From Roseburia sp. (GTDB lineage: Bacteria > Bacillota > Clostridia > Lachnospirales > Lachnospiraceae), in the NCBI GenBank assembly GCA_003483745.1, contig DMYD01000044.1, forward strand, positions 8,961-59,643: 50,683 nt of DNA. The letters run 5' to 3'. Shown piece by piece: positions 34,154 to 42,641 of the stretch. Made by a program: the position numbers and the translations under genes. The notes under the pieces are model-generated. The model did no database searches and was not told where the DNA came from. It saw nothing but the letters and a program-made list of their open reading frames with translations. The stretch's first letter is position 1; each line of letters opens with the position of its first letter.

Positions 34154-36889
34154 TTATTCCTTTTCTTTTTGTCCCTTATTTCTTCTATGCCTGAATACAG
34201 CGATCCCGATCACCGACAGGATTCCAAGACCGCTCAAAAACGCACCCGTCTTTAAATATGGTGTACAATAACAAAACTCAATCTGATGTGCTCCCTCTGG
34301 GATGTCAATTGCCATATACATTGTATCTGCCTTTAAAATTTCCGTTTCCACACCATCGATATACGCCCGCCAGCCGCTGCTGTACGGAATTGTCATGCAG
34401 AGCAGTTTTTCCTGATCCACCGTCAGATTACCGGATATGCGGTTCGTATCCATGACGACATCTTTTAAAACATTCTGTCTCAGACTTTTCGTCCAGTCAG
34501 CAATCTGTTCCACCGGCTGGCAGACGATCTGCATCTCATCAAATTGATAACTTCCTTTTTCATGAAATGTCAGTGTGATCTCATCTGCCTTCTCATCGCG
34601 ATATCCGGTATTGATCAGATAGTCATCCACACCACTGTAAAAGTTATTTTTTCTGGTGAGAAATGTAATCATTTTTGTGATTTTTCCACAAGTCACATCG
34701 ATATGCAGACGACTCTTCGACTGCGTTAATGTTTTTCCCTCTTCCGTAAACTGAAGTCCCCTTAATATAAAGTAGGTTTCACTCTCCGGCATTCCATCGA
34801 AAGATAATGTTACCGACGCTTTCTTTTCTGTCGCGGTAAATCCCTGATCTGTAAGTTCCACATTCTGCATATCCGTGATTTCATAGGAAATATCTTTGTC
34901 CGTGAATTCAGTTTCCGTTTTTTTCCCAGTTAACGCGGTCGGGATCTTATCATCTTCCACGACAATCCCCTGCAAAAGCGACTGCTGTTTTCTCGTCACA
35001 TCCAGTTTTTCATAGGTACTTCTTGGAATTACGGCGTCACTTGCAAATCCAAGCGGCAGCACAGAATCATTTTCATAGGCATCGCATTTTATCTCATACT
35101 GTCCCCCTGCACCGAGCGTTCCACGATTGATACAGACATTATAGCCATATGGGCGCAGCCCTTTGTTTCCAGACGGCACCACATAATAACGCACACCAGA
35201 TAGTATCTCTAGCATGGTACGCGCATCAAAACCGGAATAACAAAAATCCCTGGTCTGGTTGATATACATTTCCCTCTGGAACTGGTTGATATCCGGATTC
35301 GCAAGGCTGAAATAATAAGATGTCCCGTTTAATCCAAGCTGCATGGCAGTATTTTTCCACTCTTCTGACTGCAGGGATTCATACCTGTATGTCGTATTTT
35401 TTGCATGATTTTTCACAAGACTTCCTGCCGCATCATTTGTCAGCATAGAAAGGGCCTCCCCCTGTGCAGCAAACTGCTCCACATACGCACTGACTTTCGG
35501 AGAATACTCAATCCATCCCTGATAGATCAGCTCTGACATTACAACAACCAAAAGCACAGCTTTAAAAATAAACTTTTCTTTTACCCGGTTACTGACACCT
35601 ACGATCAGAACAAGCAAAACAGAAAACAAAAGCAATGCTGCTAGCACATATTTTTCCTGATGTTTTGTCAATACTTCGAGGCACAGACAGATATATGTAA
35701 TTCCAGCCCAGAATAAAATGACTTTTTTCTTAAAATGCATTTCTAACATCTGTGGATACATTTTTACTGCGATAAAAGACACCAGCATGGAATATGCCCA
35801 CATATAACGGTTGACTACATAACTTCCGCCGTTTAACATTCTTCCTGCAAACGGAAATAAAAGCAGCATCGTCATCAGTACAAATCCCAGACGCAGCCCT
35901 CTGTTTTTTTTACGGGTACACAAAAGCAAAATCACCGCTAAAAGGACTATTCCTGTATACCCTAATTCACTCCAGTAAGTAGATCCTCCGATCAGAAATC
36001 CGGCGATCAGTTTCCGGTAGTACGACAGCGGATAAAACAGTGAAAATTCATGTTCCGCCCCCGCCCTTCCCGTAGACAGAGTCATAGCAACGACCGGAAG
36101 CAAAATAATTGCAACGGACATCAGCGTGACCAGTGAATAAGCCAGAAATCTCCATATCCAGTACCACACTGTCTTTAAAACAGGTTTTCCAAACAGCATC
36201 AGATAACGGATGAGCGCGTAAATAGCAACAAAAATACAGATCATATAAGTAAAATAAAAGCTGCTGACGGTTGCAATCGCAAGCATCCCCATATATAGCC
36301 ATGGTTTCTGTTTTTTATATATTTTATCCACACCAATTAAAATCAGCGGCAGATAAATCATCGGATTTAAAAAATATGGATGTCTGACTGCAATGATAAC
36401 CCAGAAGCAGAAATCATAGACCATCGCTCCAAGCAGTGTGGAATATGGTTTCTGACCGTGATATCTGCAGTATGCAGAAAACGCGAGACCGGAAAGATAT
36501 ATTCTTACCAGAACCATCGTATTGTAAAAGAGTTCCATATATTTTTCATCCGGCACGAACACCGATAAAAGATTGAGCGGATCGCCAATGACATAATAAT
36601 GAAGTGTTGTCAACACATCGGAACCTAACCCGATATGCATATCCCAGAGAGGAACTTCAATCCTGTGCTCCGTGACAGCCGTCTGTATGATCGACAATAA
36701 CCACGAACGATAATAAAGCAGTGCATTAAAATGCTGCTGCAATCCGTCCGGAACCCATATAAAACTTTTTTTATTTATCATAAATACGGAGAAAACTGCC
36801 CCCGCAATGATTGCAAAACATAAGGTATATGCCAGAAAAAAACAGATTTTTTTACTGACATGAATTTCCTTATTATGTAAAAATCTCAT
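34154..36889 (-). CDS. YfhO family membrane protein
   Basis: A large polytopic protein of 911 aa. About 13 membrane helices in the first 460 residues, a large extracytoplasmic domain (about 470-870) and a last helix at about 880-900 followed by a basic tail. FIWVPDGLQQHFNALLYYRSW and the loop with GLGSDVLTTLHYYVIGDPLN match the YfhO family, GT-C-fold glycosyltransferases; in Bacillus and Listeria the family is linked to glycosylation of lipoteichoic acid. The end SGWRAYIDGVETEI is typical. Located between a GtrII-like enzyme and an acyltransferase. The actual sugar and acceptor are not known. Confidence 0.88.
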   Translation of the reverse strand: MRFLHNKEIHVSKKICFFLAYTLCFAIIAGAVFSVFMINKKSFIWVPDGLQQHFNALLYYRSWLLSIIQTAVTEHRIEVPLWDMHIGLGSDVLTTLHYYVIGDPLNLLSVFVPDEKYMELFYNTMVLVRIYLSGLAFSAYCRYHGQKPYSTLLGAMVYDFCFWVIIAVRHPYFLNPMIYLPLILIGVDKIYKKQKPWLYMGMLAIATVSSFYFTYMICIFVAIYALIRYLMLFGKPVLKTVWYWIWRFLAYSLVTLMSVAIILLPVVAMTLSTGRAGAEHEFSLFYPLSYYRKLIAGFLIGGSTYWSELGYTGIVLLAVILLLCTRKKNRGLRLGFVLMTMLLLFPFAGRMLNGGSYVVNRYMWAYSMLVSFIAVKMYPQMLEMHFKKKVILFWAGITYICLCLEVLTKHQEKYVLAALLLFSVLLVLIVGVSNRVKEKFIFKAVLLVVVMSELIYQGWIEYSPKVSAYVEQFAAQGEALSMLTNDAAGSLVKNHAKNTTYRYESLQSEEWKNTAMQLGLNGTSYYFSLANPDINQFQREMYINQTRDFCYSGFDARTMLEILSGVRYYVVPSGNKGLRPYGYNVCINRGTLGAGGQYEIKCDAYENDSVLPLGFASDAVIPRSTYEKLDVTRKQQSLLQGIVVEDDKIPTALTGKKTETEFTDKDISYEITDMQNVELTDQGFTATEKKASVTLSFDGMPESETYFILRGLQFTEEGKTLTQSKSRLHIDVTCGKITKMITFLTRKNNFYSGVDDYLINTGYRDEKADEITLTFHEKGSYQFDEMQIVCQPVEQIADWTKSLRQNVLKDVVMDTNRISGNLTVDQEKLLCMTIPYSSGWRAYIDGVETEILKADTMYMAIDIPEGAHQIEFCYCTPYLKTGAFLSGLGILSVIGIAVFRHRRNKGQKEKE

Positions 36890-36960
36890 TATTTATCCTC
36901 ACATACAAAAGGACCAAAGCCCATTGTCTTCAGTCCCCCTCTTTTTTACTTTTTATGTGT

Positions 36961-38490
36961 TTATTCCTGCATCTTAACCACAATTACCTCATTAATGTAA
37001 TCGACGCACCCCTTTCGTGGATAAACAGGCATATTTTTATATTCATCTGTATCCACAATCTCCATCATCTCATCATAAGATGCCTGTTCCATCTGGATTC
37101 CAAAACAGTAATTCCACAGGATTGTATAATGATACGAATCATTTAAAAATGAGTCATTGCTGATTCCCATGATGCTAGGCATCATGATCTGCAGGTTTTC
37201 TGTCGCGCAATTATAATCCCCCATGATAACAACCTTATCATGCTGGTTCTGAAACTCATCCATCTGCTCGATGCGCTGCAACACATCTTCCGCAATAGAA
37301 ATAGACTTATGATAACTCAGATTCAGATTAAAATATGCAATGTTACTGTTGATCACATTATAATAGACCAAACCGCAAAGTACAAAAATACCGCAGCCTT
37401 TTAAAATCTTTGAAATCCACGTTTTCCAGTCTAACTGTAACAACATCACAATCAAAAGCAGATAGATCAGACAGACTGCCATCTCCATTAGCGTATAATA
37501 CTGCACATCCGGCGATGTAAAATTTATAAAGAACGCCCCAACCGGTATCAGACAGACCGCAGCTAGGGAAGCTATCATGGACAGCTTTTTCTGATAAACC
37601 TGATTGCGGATCAAAAGATAAATTAAAATCAGTACGATCAAAAGCAGTACTGCTGCATTTAGCAGAGAATAAACACGCTTCTCCACACCATGTTCCATTC
37701 CAAGGATCAGTCTGAAATGATACAATGTCTTTTGCAACGCCGCCTTGTACTGCCCTGACGACATAATCCCCATAGAACCAATGCCCTGATAACTTGGCAG
37801 TGTAATATTAAAGCGGATCAATGTGATCTTTAAAATAACCACATAAAGTACTGCCCCGCCGACTAGTGTCCCAAGATATTTTAAATCACTTCGCACAGCT
37901 TCTAAAAAGTCCAGTTTTTCAATAACAAACTGACGGATAATATAAAGCAGTACCAGAACAATCGCCACTGTCGCATATGCCTGATAGATTCCCATCGCAA
38001 ATGCCAGACAGACCATTCCAGCTATCATTCCCCACTTTCTGACACGCCATGTCAGATAAATTGCAACTGTAGATAATAAAAAAGCAAGCAGATATGCGTC
38101 CGCTGTATACATATATGCAAATGATGAGACAACGGTTGGAAATGATACAAACAGCGCCGCGCAAAGCGCAATCATTCCTTTATTTTTTATCTCAAAGATC
38201 TCTGTTACTAATATCACCACAATACTGATATAAAATAGAGAAAATGCACCGTTAATCCATGGAAGATCAAACATCGAAGTAATCAGCCCCGCATACCCTA
38301 AAAACCAACGTCCCAGGGTATAAGTAGAGCCAACTCCTGTAAAATTATAAATACTGTCCCAGATAGGAAGGAAATTAAAGAAACGGTAGGCATGTGCCAA
38401 AAGCCCGACGATCCAGGTTGTCACAAACCCAATGATCCATTCCTCTTTGAGCACAATTTCTTTTTTTCCAATTGTAACTGTTTTCATCAT
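36961..38490 (-). CDS. GtrII-like glucosyltransferase domain membrane protein
   Basis: A polytopic protein of 509 aa with about eleven hydrophobic helices and an extracytoplasmic C terminus. YRFFNFLPIWDSIYNFTGVGS followed by LGRWFLGYAG resembles the Glucos_trans_II (GtrII) family, which transfers glucose from an undecaprenyl carrier to surface glycans outside the membrane. The gene begins four bases after the glyQS stop with only a weak ribosome binding site (GGTAAG), so translation may depend on coupling. YfhO follows after 71 bp. It starts a small envelope-glycan module at the end of a housekeeping cluster. Confidence 0.78.
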   Translation of the reverse strand: MMKTVTIGKKEIVLKEEWIIGFVTTWIVGLLAHAYRFFNFLPIWDSIYNFTGVGSTYTLGRWFLGYAGLITSMFDLPWINGAFSLFYISIVVILVTEIFEIKNKGMIALCAALFVSFPTVVSSFAYMYTADAYLLAFLLSTVAIYLTWRVRKWGMIAGMVCLAFAMGIYQAYATVAIVLVLLYIIRQFVIEKLDFLEAVRSDLKYLGTLVGGAVLYVVILKITLIRFNITLPSYQGIGSMGIMSSGQYKAALQKTLYHFRLILGMEHGVEKRVYSLLNAAVLLLIVLILIYLLIRNQVYQKKLSMIASLAAVCLIPVGAFFINFTSPDVQYYTLMEMAVCLIYLLLIVMLLQLDWKTWISKILKGCGIFVLCGLVYYNVINSNIAYFNLNLSYHKSISIAEDVLQRIEQMDEFQNQHDKVVIMGDYNCATENLQIMMPSIMGISNDSFLNDSYHYTILWNYCFGIQMEQASYDEMMEIVDTDEYKNMPVYPRKGCVDYINEVIVVKMQE

Positions 38491-38493
38491 TTC

Positions 38494-39891
38494 TTACCAG
38501 TTAAACTTCTCTGCAAAGTAAGTATCCAGATCCTCGATCTTAATACGCTCCTGCTCCATGGTATCACGGTCACGAACCGTTACCGCACCGTCGTTTTCAG
38601 ATTCAAAATCATAGGTCACGCAGAACGGAGTACCGATCTCATCCTGTCTTCTGTAACGTTTTCCGATATTCCCTCTGTCATCAAATTCACAGTTATATTT
38701 GTGTGAAAGCTGTGCAAATACTTTTTCTGCACCCTCATTTAACTTCTTGGATAATGGAAGCACGCCGATCTTAACAGGTGCTAAAGCCGGATGGAAATGA
38801 AGAACAGTTCTCATATCCGGTTTTTCTTCTGTTCCGATATTTTCCTCATCGTAAGCAGCACATAAGAATGCCAAAACAACACGGTCTGCACCGAGTGAAG
38901 GCTCAATGACATACGGAAGATATCTCTCATTCTTCTCATCATCAAAGTAAGTGAGATCCTGACCGGAAGTCTCCTGATGACGTCCAAGGTCATAATCTGT
39001 TCTGTCCGCGATACCCCAGAGTTCGCCCCATCCGAACGGGAACAAAAACTCGATATCCGTTGTTCCCTTGCTGTAAAATGCAAGTTCAGCCGGATCATGG
39101 TCACGCAGACGCATCTCATCCTCTTTGATTCCAAGGGAGATCAGCCAGTCACGGCAGAAGCCTCTCCAGTACTGAAACCACTCTAAATCAGTGCCAGGCT
39201 CACAGAAAAACTCAAGCTCCATCTGCTCAAACTCTCTGGTACGGAATGTAAAGTTACCCGGTGTGATTTCGTTACGGAAAGATTTTCCGACCTGTCCGAT
39301 ACCAAACGGAATCTTTTTACGGGATGTTCTCTGTACATTTTTGAAGTTTACGAAAATACCCTGTGCTGTCTCAGGTCTTAAATATACGGTATTTTTTGCA
39401 TCCTCGGTAACACCCTGGAAAGTCTTAAACATCAGGTTGAACTGACGGATATCTGTAAAATTATGTTTTCCACAGGTCGGACATGGAACCTGATTTTCCT
39501 CGATGAAATCACGCATCTCTTCCTGTGTCCATCCGTCTACGGAGCTCTTTAATTCGATTTTTTTCTCCTCTGCAAAATCCTCAATGATCTTGTCTGCACG
39601 AAAACGCTCATGACATTCCTTACAATCCATCAGAGGATCGGAAAATCCGCCGAGATGTCCAGATGCCACCCACGTCTGCGGGTTCATTAAGATTGCACAA
39701 TCCACACCAACATTATATGGATTCTCCTGAATAAATTTCTGCCACCATGCTTTTTTTACATTATTTTTTAACTCAACGCCAAGATTACCATAATCCCATG
39801 TATTTGCAAGACCACCATAAATCTCAGATCCCGGATACACGAATCCTCTTGATTTTGCCAGTGCTACGATTTTGTCCATTGATTTTTCCAT
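38494..39891 (-). CDS. glyS: Glycyl-tRNA synthetase, dimeric type
   Basis: Charges tRNA-Gly. This is the single-chain alpha2 class IIa form (also called GlyQS), 465 aa, not the two-subunit form. GFVYPGSEIYGGLANTWDYG at the N terminus is diagnostic; two Cys pairs (CKECHERF and CPTCGKHNF) could bind zinc; motif 2 is FRNEITPGNFTFRTREF and motif 3 lies in PSLGADRVVLAFL. The C-terminal anticodon domain contains the GNIGKRYRRQDEIGTPFC block. The ATG at 39891 has GTGAGGA upstream. It lies 53 bp after a lipoprotein gene. Confidence 0.98.
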   Translation of the reverse strand: MEKSMDKIVALAKSRGFVYPGSEIYGGLANTWDYGNLGVELKNNVKKAWWQKFIQENPYNVGVDCAILMNPQTWVASGHLGGFSDPLMDCKECHERFRADKIIEDFAEEKKIELKSSVDGWTQEEMRDFIEENQVPCPTCGKHNFTDIRQFNLMFKTFQGVTEDAKNTVYLRPETAQGIFVNFKNVQRTSRKKIPFGIGQVGKSFRNEITPGNFTFRTREFEQMELEFFCEPGTDLEWFQYWRGFCRDWLISLGIKEDEMRLRDHDPAELAFYSKGTTDIEFLFPFGWGELWGIADRTDYDLGRHQETSGQDLTYFDDEKNERYLPYVIEPSLGADRVVLAFLCAAYDEENIGTEEKPDMRTVLHFHPALAPVKIGVLPLSKKLNEGAEKVFAQLSHKYNCEFDDRGNIGKRYRRQDEIGTPFCVTYDFESENDGAVTVRDRDTMEQERIKIEDLDTYFAEKFNW

Positions 39892-39944
39892 AAATAATTC
39901 CTCACCTTTCTATAAAATGGCAGCGGACTGCCTCTTTTGTATAC

Positions 39945-40682
39945 TTACTTATAAATAATGTATGTGTAGACATCTGTTTCAAATGCCCCATCATCTTTTA
40001 CATAAGTTGTGTCTTCATTGACGTCCGTGTCAGATACCTCTGTGGAACCGCCAACATTTTCTGTTTCACCAGAGACATTTTCCTCTGAAACGTTATCACT
40101 GTTTAAACTGTAACCGCTCCGTATGGAAACACTGTCTGTTCCGGTCAGTTTGACATTTTCACTTGAAACATAGCAGATCGTACCATCCACTTTGACATCT
40201 CTGTTTGCCTTGATGATCACAGCTTTTAAATCATCTCCGGAATAGATTTCTTCCTTCGTCGCTGTTCCTTTCACCTTTCCGTCTTCCACACTGACAAAAT
40301 CCGTATTGAAATCATATCCTGCTGCCAATGCCTTAACGACCTTTCCCTCATAGAGTTCAATGCCGTTAAATCCTGTATAATCTTCCGGTGTCTTATATTT
40401 CATCTTAAGTGTTGCAGTCCCATCCTTCACAGAAAGATCTTCCAGTCTGACTGCGTTCTTTCCATGTTCCTGCGCATATGTGGAAACGGCATCCGTCACA
40501 TAATCTTTTAACTCCGTCTCATCATAATAATCTTTGTCCAATGCCTCAACATCTACCGAGAGTACGGTTCCGTTTTTTCTTACATATACCGTATCGGTAT
40601 CTGCATCCAGAGATTTTCCACATCCAGCCAGCATCAAAATGCCAATCAGTACGCTAATACCTGCCATACATGCTTTTCTCAT
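39945..40682 (-). CDS. Lipoprotein of unknown function
   Basis: A secreted 245-aa lipoprotein: signal peptide with lipobox LAGC (Cys at 21), then a mixed alpha/beta region (about 30-185) with VYVRKNGTVLSVDVEALDKDYYDE, and a Ser/Glu/Asn/Val-rich linker (about 190-225) before a short C-terminal segment DVYTYIIYK. I do not recognise a named domain. The gene has its own good promoter (40722-40750), so it need not depend on the era-recO message. GGAG stands eight bases before the ATG. glyQS follows. Similar proteins seem common beside glyS in this bacterial group, but the function is open. Confidence 0.8.
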   Translation of the reverse strand: MRKACMAGISVLIGILMLAGCGKSLDADTDTVYVRKNGTVLSVDVEALDKDYYDETELKDYVTDAVSTYAQEHGKNAVRLEDLSVKDGTATLKMKYKTPEDYTGFNGIELYEGKVVKALAAGYDFNTDFVSVEDGKVKGTATKEEIYSGDDLKAVIIKANRDVKVDGTICYVSSENVKLTGTDSVSIRSGYSLNSDNVSEENVSGETENVGGSTEVSDTDVNEDTTYVKDDGAFETDVYTYIIYK

Positions 40683-40721
40683 TTTTAAGTCTCCATTCGT
40701 CTTACCTATCCAATGTTTTAC

Positions 40722-40750
40722 ATTATACTATTTCCCATTCCCGATTTCAA
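40722..40750 (-). promoter_or_regulatory. Promoter of the lipoprotein-glyQS unit
   Basis: On the minus strand, TTGAAA (40745-40750), 17 bp, TATAAT (40722-40727). The TGA within the -35 box is the stop codon of recO. Confidence 0.75.
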
Positions 40751-41511
40751 CCAGTAAATAGCCCCTCTAACATTTTCAGGGATTGAAAGGTATGGTCTAA
40801 ATAAATTGCACGGTAGCTTTTCATAATCGCCAGCAGCTGTCTTAACACACTGTCACTGACAGAAAAAGTATAAAGCTTTTCCACGCTTGACGAAATAATA
40901 TACTGCATTGTATAGAGCGTTGACTCCTCCAACAAAAATCTACCTTCTTTCCCTGGTGAAGGCTCCTTTTTTTCACAGGATTCACAGACACAGCCGCCGC
41001 GCTTTGTCACAAACCAGTGCAATTCTTCTTTTTTTCCACATTTTAAACAGGAAAAAACATTGGGTGCCTCTCCGTTAACTGCCATCGCCTTTAACTCAAA
41101 GATAAAACGGACCAGTCTCTTGTCATAGGCAGCACTGGTCAATGCACGAAGCGACTGATAAAGCAGCTTTAACATTTCCCTTTCATCATTGTTTTCCTGA
41201 CAGTAATAATCGGCAAATTCCAGAAAATAACATCCATAATATGTAGCTTCAAGTTCTTCCTGAACTTCTCTGAAATAATTCTGAATGGAAGCCCTGACAA
41301 CCGTGTAGGAACTTCTCCCCTCAAACATTTCAAATTCGCCAAAGGAAAACGGAGTTGCCGCAGCAACCAGTGCACTGTTTGGTCTTCTTGCACCTTTTGC
41401 AAATGCGGTGATCTTGCCCCGTTCCTTTGTCAGCAGTGTGATTCTTCTGTCATAATCGCCAATCGGCATTACCTTTAAGACCATCCCGGTCACTACGATA
41501 TTCTGTCCCAT
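40747..41511 (-). CDS. recO: DNA repair protein RecO
   Basis: Recombination mediator that helps load RecA on SSB-coated DNA in the RecFOR pathway. 254 aa from the ATG at 41511 (GGGAG about ten bases upstream), normal length. The N-terminal OB fold begins VVTGMVLKVMPIGDYDRRITLLT; the zinc motif is visible as CLKCGKKEELHWF and CESCEKK. Its start lies inside the small upstream gene, in another frame, so the two overlap by 62 bp. Together with era it forms the conserved era-recO arrangement of Firmicutes. Confidence 0.96.
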   Translation of the reverse strand: MGQNIVVTGMVLKVMPIGDYDRRITLLTKERGKITAFAKGARRPNSALVAAATPFSFGEFEMFEGRSSYTVVRASIQNYFREVQEELEATYYGCYFLEFADYYCQENNDEREMLKLLYQSLRALTSAAYDKRLVRFIFELKAMAVNGEAPNVFSCLKCGKKEELHWFVTKRGGCVCESCEKKEPSPGKEGRFLLEESTLYTMQYIISSSVEKLYTFSVSDSVLRQLLAIMKSYRAIYLDHTFQSLKMLEGLFTG

Positions 41512-41629
41512 CCGGTCTGTTCTCCCATCCTCTCCCTGTGGTATCAAAGCTGCTCTCGTGCGACTCTTTGTATTTTAAATAATCGGTTACTCTTCCTGTT
41601 GTCATAAAGTTGCTCCAGGCTTCATCCAT
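41450..41629 (-). CDS. Small conserved-type protein between era and recO (YqzL-like)
   Basis: A 59-codon gene too short for most gene callers. It begins at ATG 41629 with GGGAGG eight bases upstream and ends with TGA at 41450, 62 bp inside recO. The product starts MDEAWSNFMTTGRVTDYLKY and ends in DWRL. An acidic start, an aromatic/Gly turn (W-x2-F-x2-TG) and a DYLKYK motif recall the tiny YqzL-type proteins placed between era and recO in other Firmicutes. Translational coupling with recO is likely. No function is known. Confidence 0.7.
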   Translation of the reverse strand: MDEAWSNFMTTGRVTDYLKYKESHESSFDTTGRGWENRPDGTEYRSDRDGLKGNADWRL

Positions 41630-41714
41630 GGTCTCATCCTCCCATCATCGATCGCTTGATAGTGTTAGGATTTCCGCAGGCAGCTCCTCTTATACCAGCA
41701 AAAAAATGGTAAGT

Positions 41715-42623
41715 TTAAATTTCATCCTTGTTATAACCGAAATTCTTCATCATGGAATCACTGTCACGCCAGTCTTTTTTGACTTTTACCCAGAGTTTTA
41801 AATTGACCTGTTCCTCTAGCAGATGTTCAATCTCATAGCGCGCGTTTGAACCGATCTTTTTTAACATTGCCCCGCCTTTTCCAATCACGATGCCCTTATG
41901 GGAATCCCGCTCACAGACGATAGTTGCCTCAATGTCCATGATGTTTTGTCCTTTCCGCTGTTTCATGCGGTCAATGCAGACTGCTATTCCATGCGGGATC
42001 TCATCATCTAATGCGTGAAGTGCCTTTTCACGGATAATCTCTGCAACAATGGCACGTTCCGGCTGGTCTGTGATCGTATCCTCATCATAAAACTGTGGTC
42101 CGTACGGCAGATATTTAAAGATCATATCAAGTACAGTATCAAGATTTACTGCACGCAGGGCAGACGCCGGAACGATCTCAGCAAAATCATATGCCTTGCG
42201 GTAAGTATCAATAAATTCTAATATTTTATCACGGCTTACCGTATCCACCTTATTGATAACAAGGATTACCGGCGTCTTGGTCTTTTTTAACTGCTCTATA
42301 ATATGCTGCTCACCGGCCCCGATAAAGTTTGACGGCTCCACTAACCAGAGGATCACATCCACTTCATTTAAAGTATGTTCCGCCGTATTGACCATATATT
42401 CACCCAGTTTATTTTTTGCCTTATGGATTCCGGGTGTGTCCAAAAATACAATCTGTCCACGCTCCATATCCGTATAGACTGTCTGAATACGGTTTCTGGT
42501 GGTCTGCGGTTTATTAGACGTAATTGCGATCTTCTGCCCGATCAGATGATTCATTAATGTTGATTTTCCAACGTTTGGTCTGCCGATAATTGTAACAAAT
42601 CCTGATTTAAAATTTTCTTTCAT
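41715..42623 (-). CDS. era: GTPase Era
   Basis: Essential GTPase that binds the 3' end of 16S rRNA during 30S assembly. 302 aa. G1 GRPNVGKS is at residues 14-21; G3 is DTPG in VFLDTPGIHKAKN; G4 is NKVD; G5 lies in VPASALRAVN. The C-terminal KH domain carries GIVIGKGGAMLKKIG. Starts 18 bp after the M16 peptidase stop with ATGGAG upstream. Co-transcribed with the YqzL-like gene and recO. Confidence 0.98.
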   Translation of the reverse strand: MKENFKSGFVTIIGRPNVGKSTLMNHLIGQKIAITSNKPQTTRNRIQTVYTDMERGQIVFLDTPGIHKAKNKLGEYMVNTAEHTLNEVDVILWLVEPSNFIGAGEQHIIEQLKKTKTPVILVINKVDTVSRDKILEFIDTYRKAYDFAEIVPASALRAVNLDTVLDMIFKYLPYGPQFYDEDTITDQPERAIVAEIIREKALHALDDEIPHGIAVCIDRMKQRKGQNIMDIEATIVCERDSHKGIVIGKGGAMLKKIGSNARYEIEHLLEEQVNLKLWVKVKKDWRDSDSMMKNFGYNKDEI

Positions 42624-42641
42624 TCGTACTCCATTCCAAAA

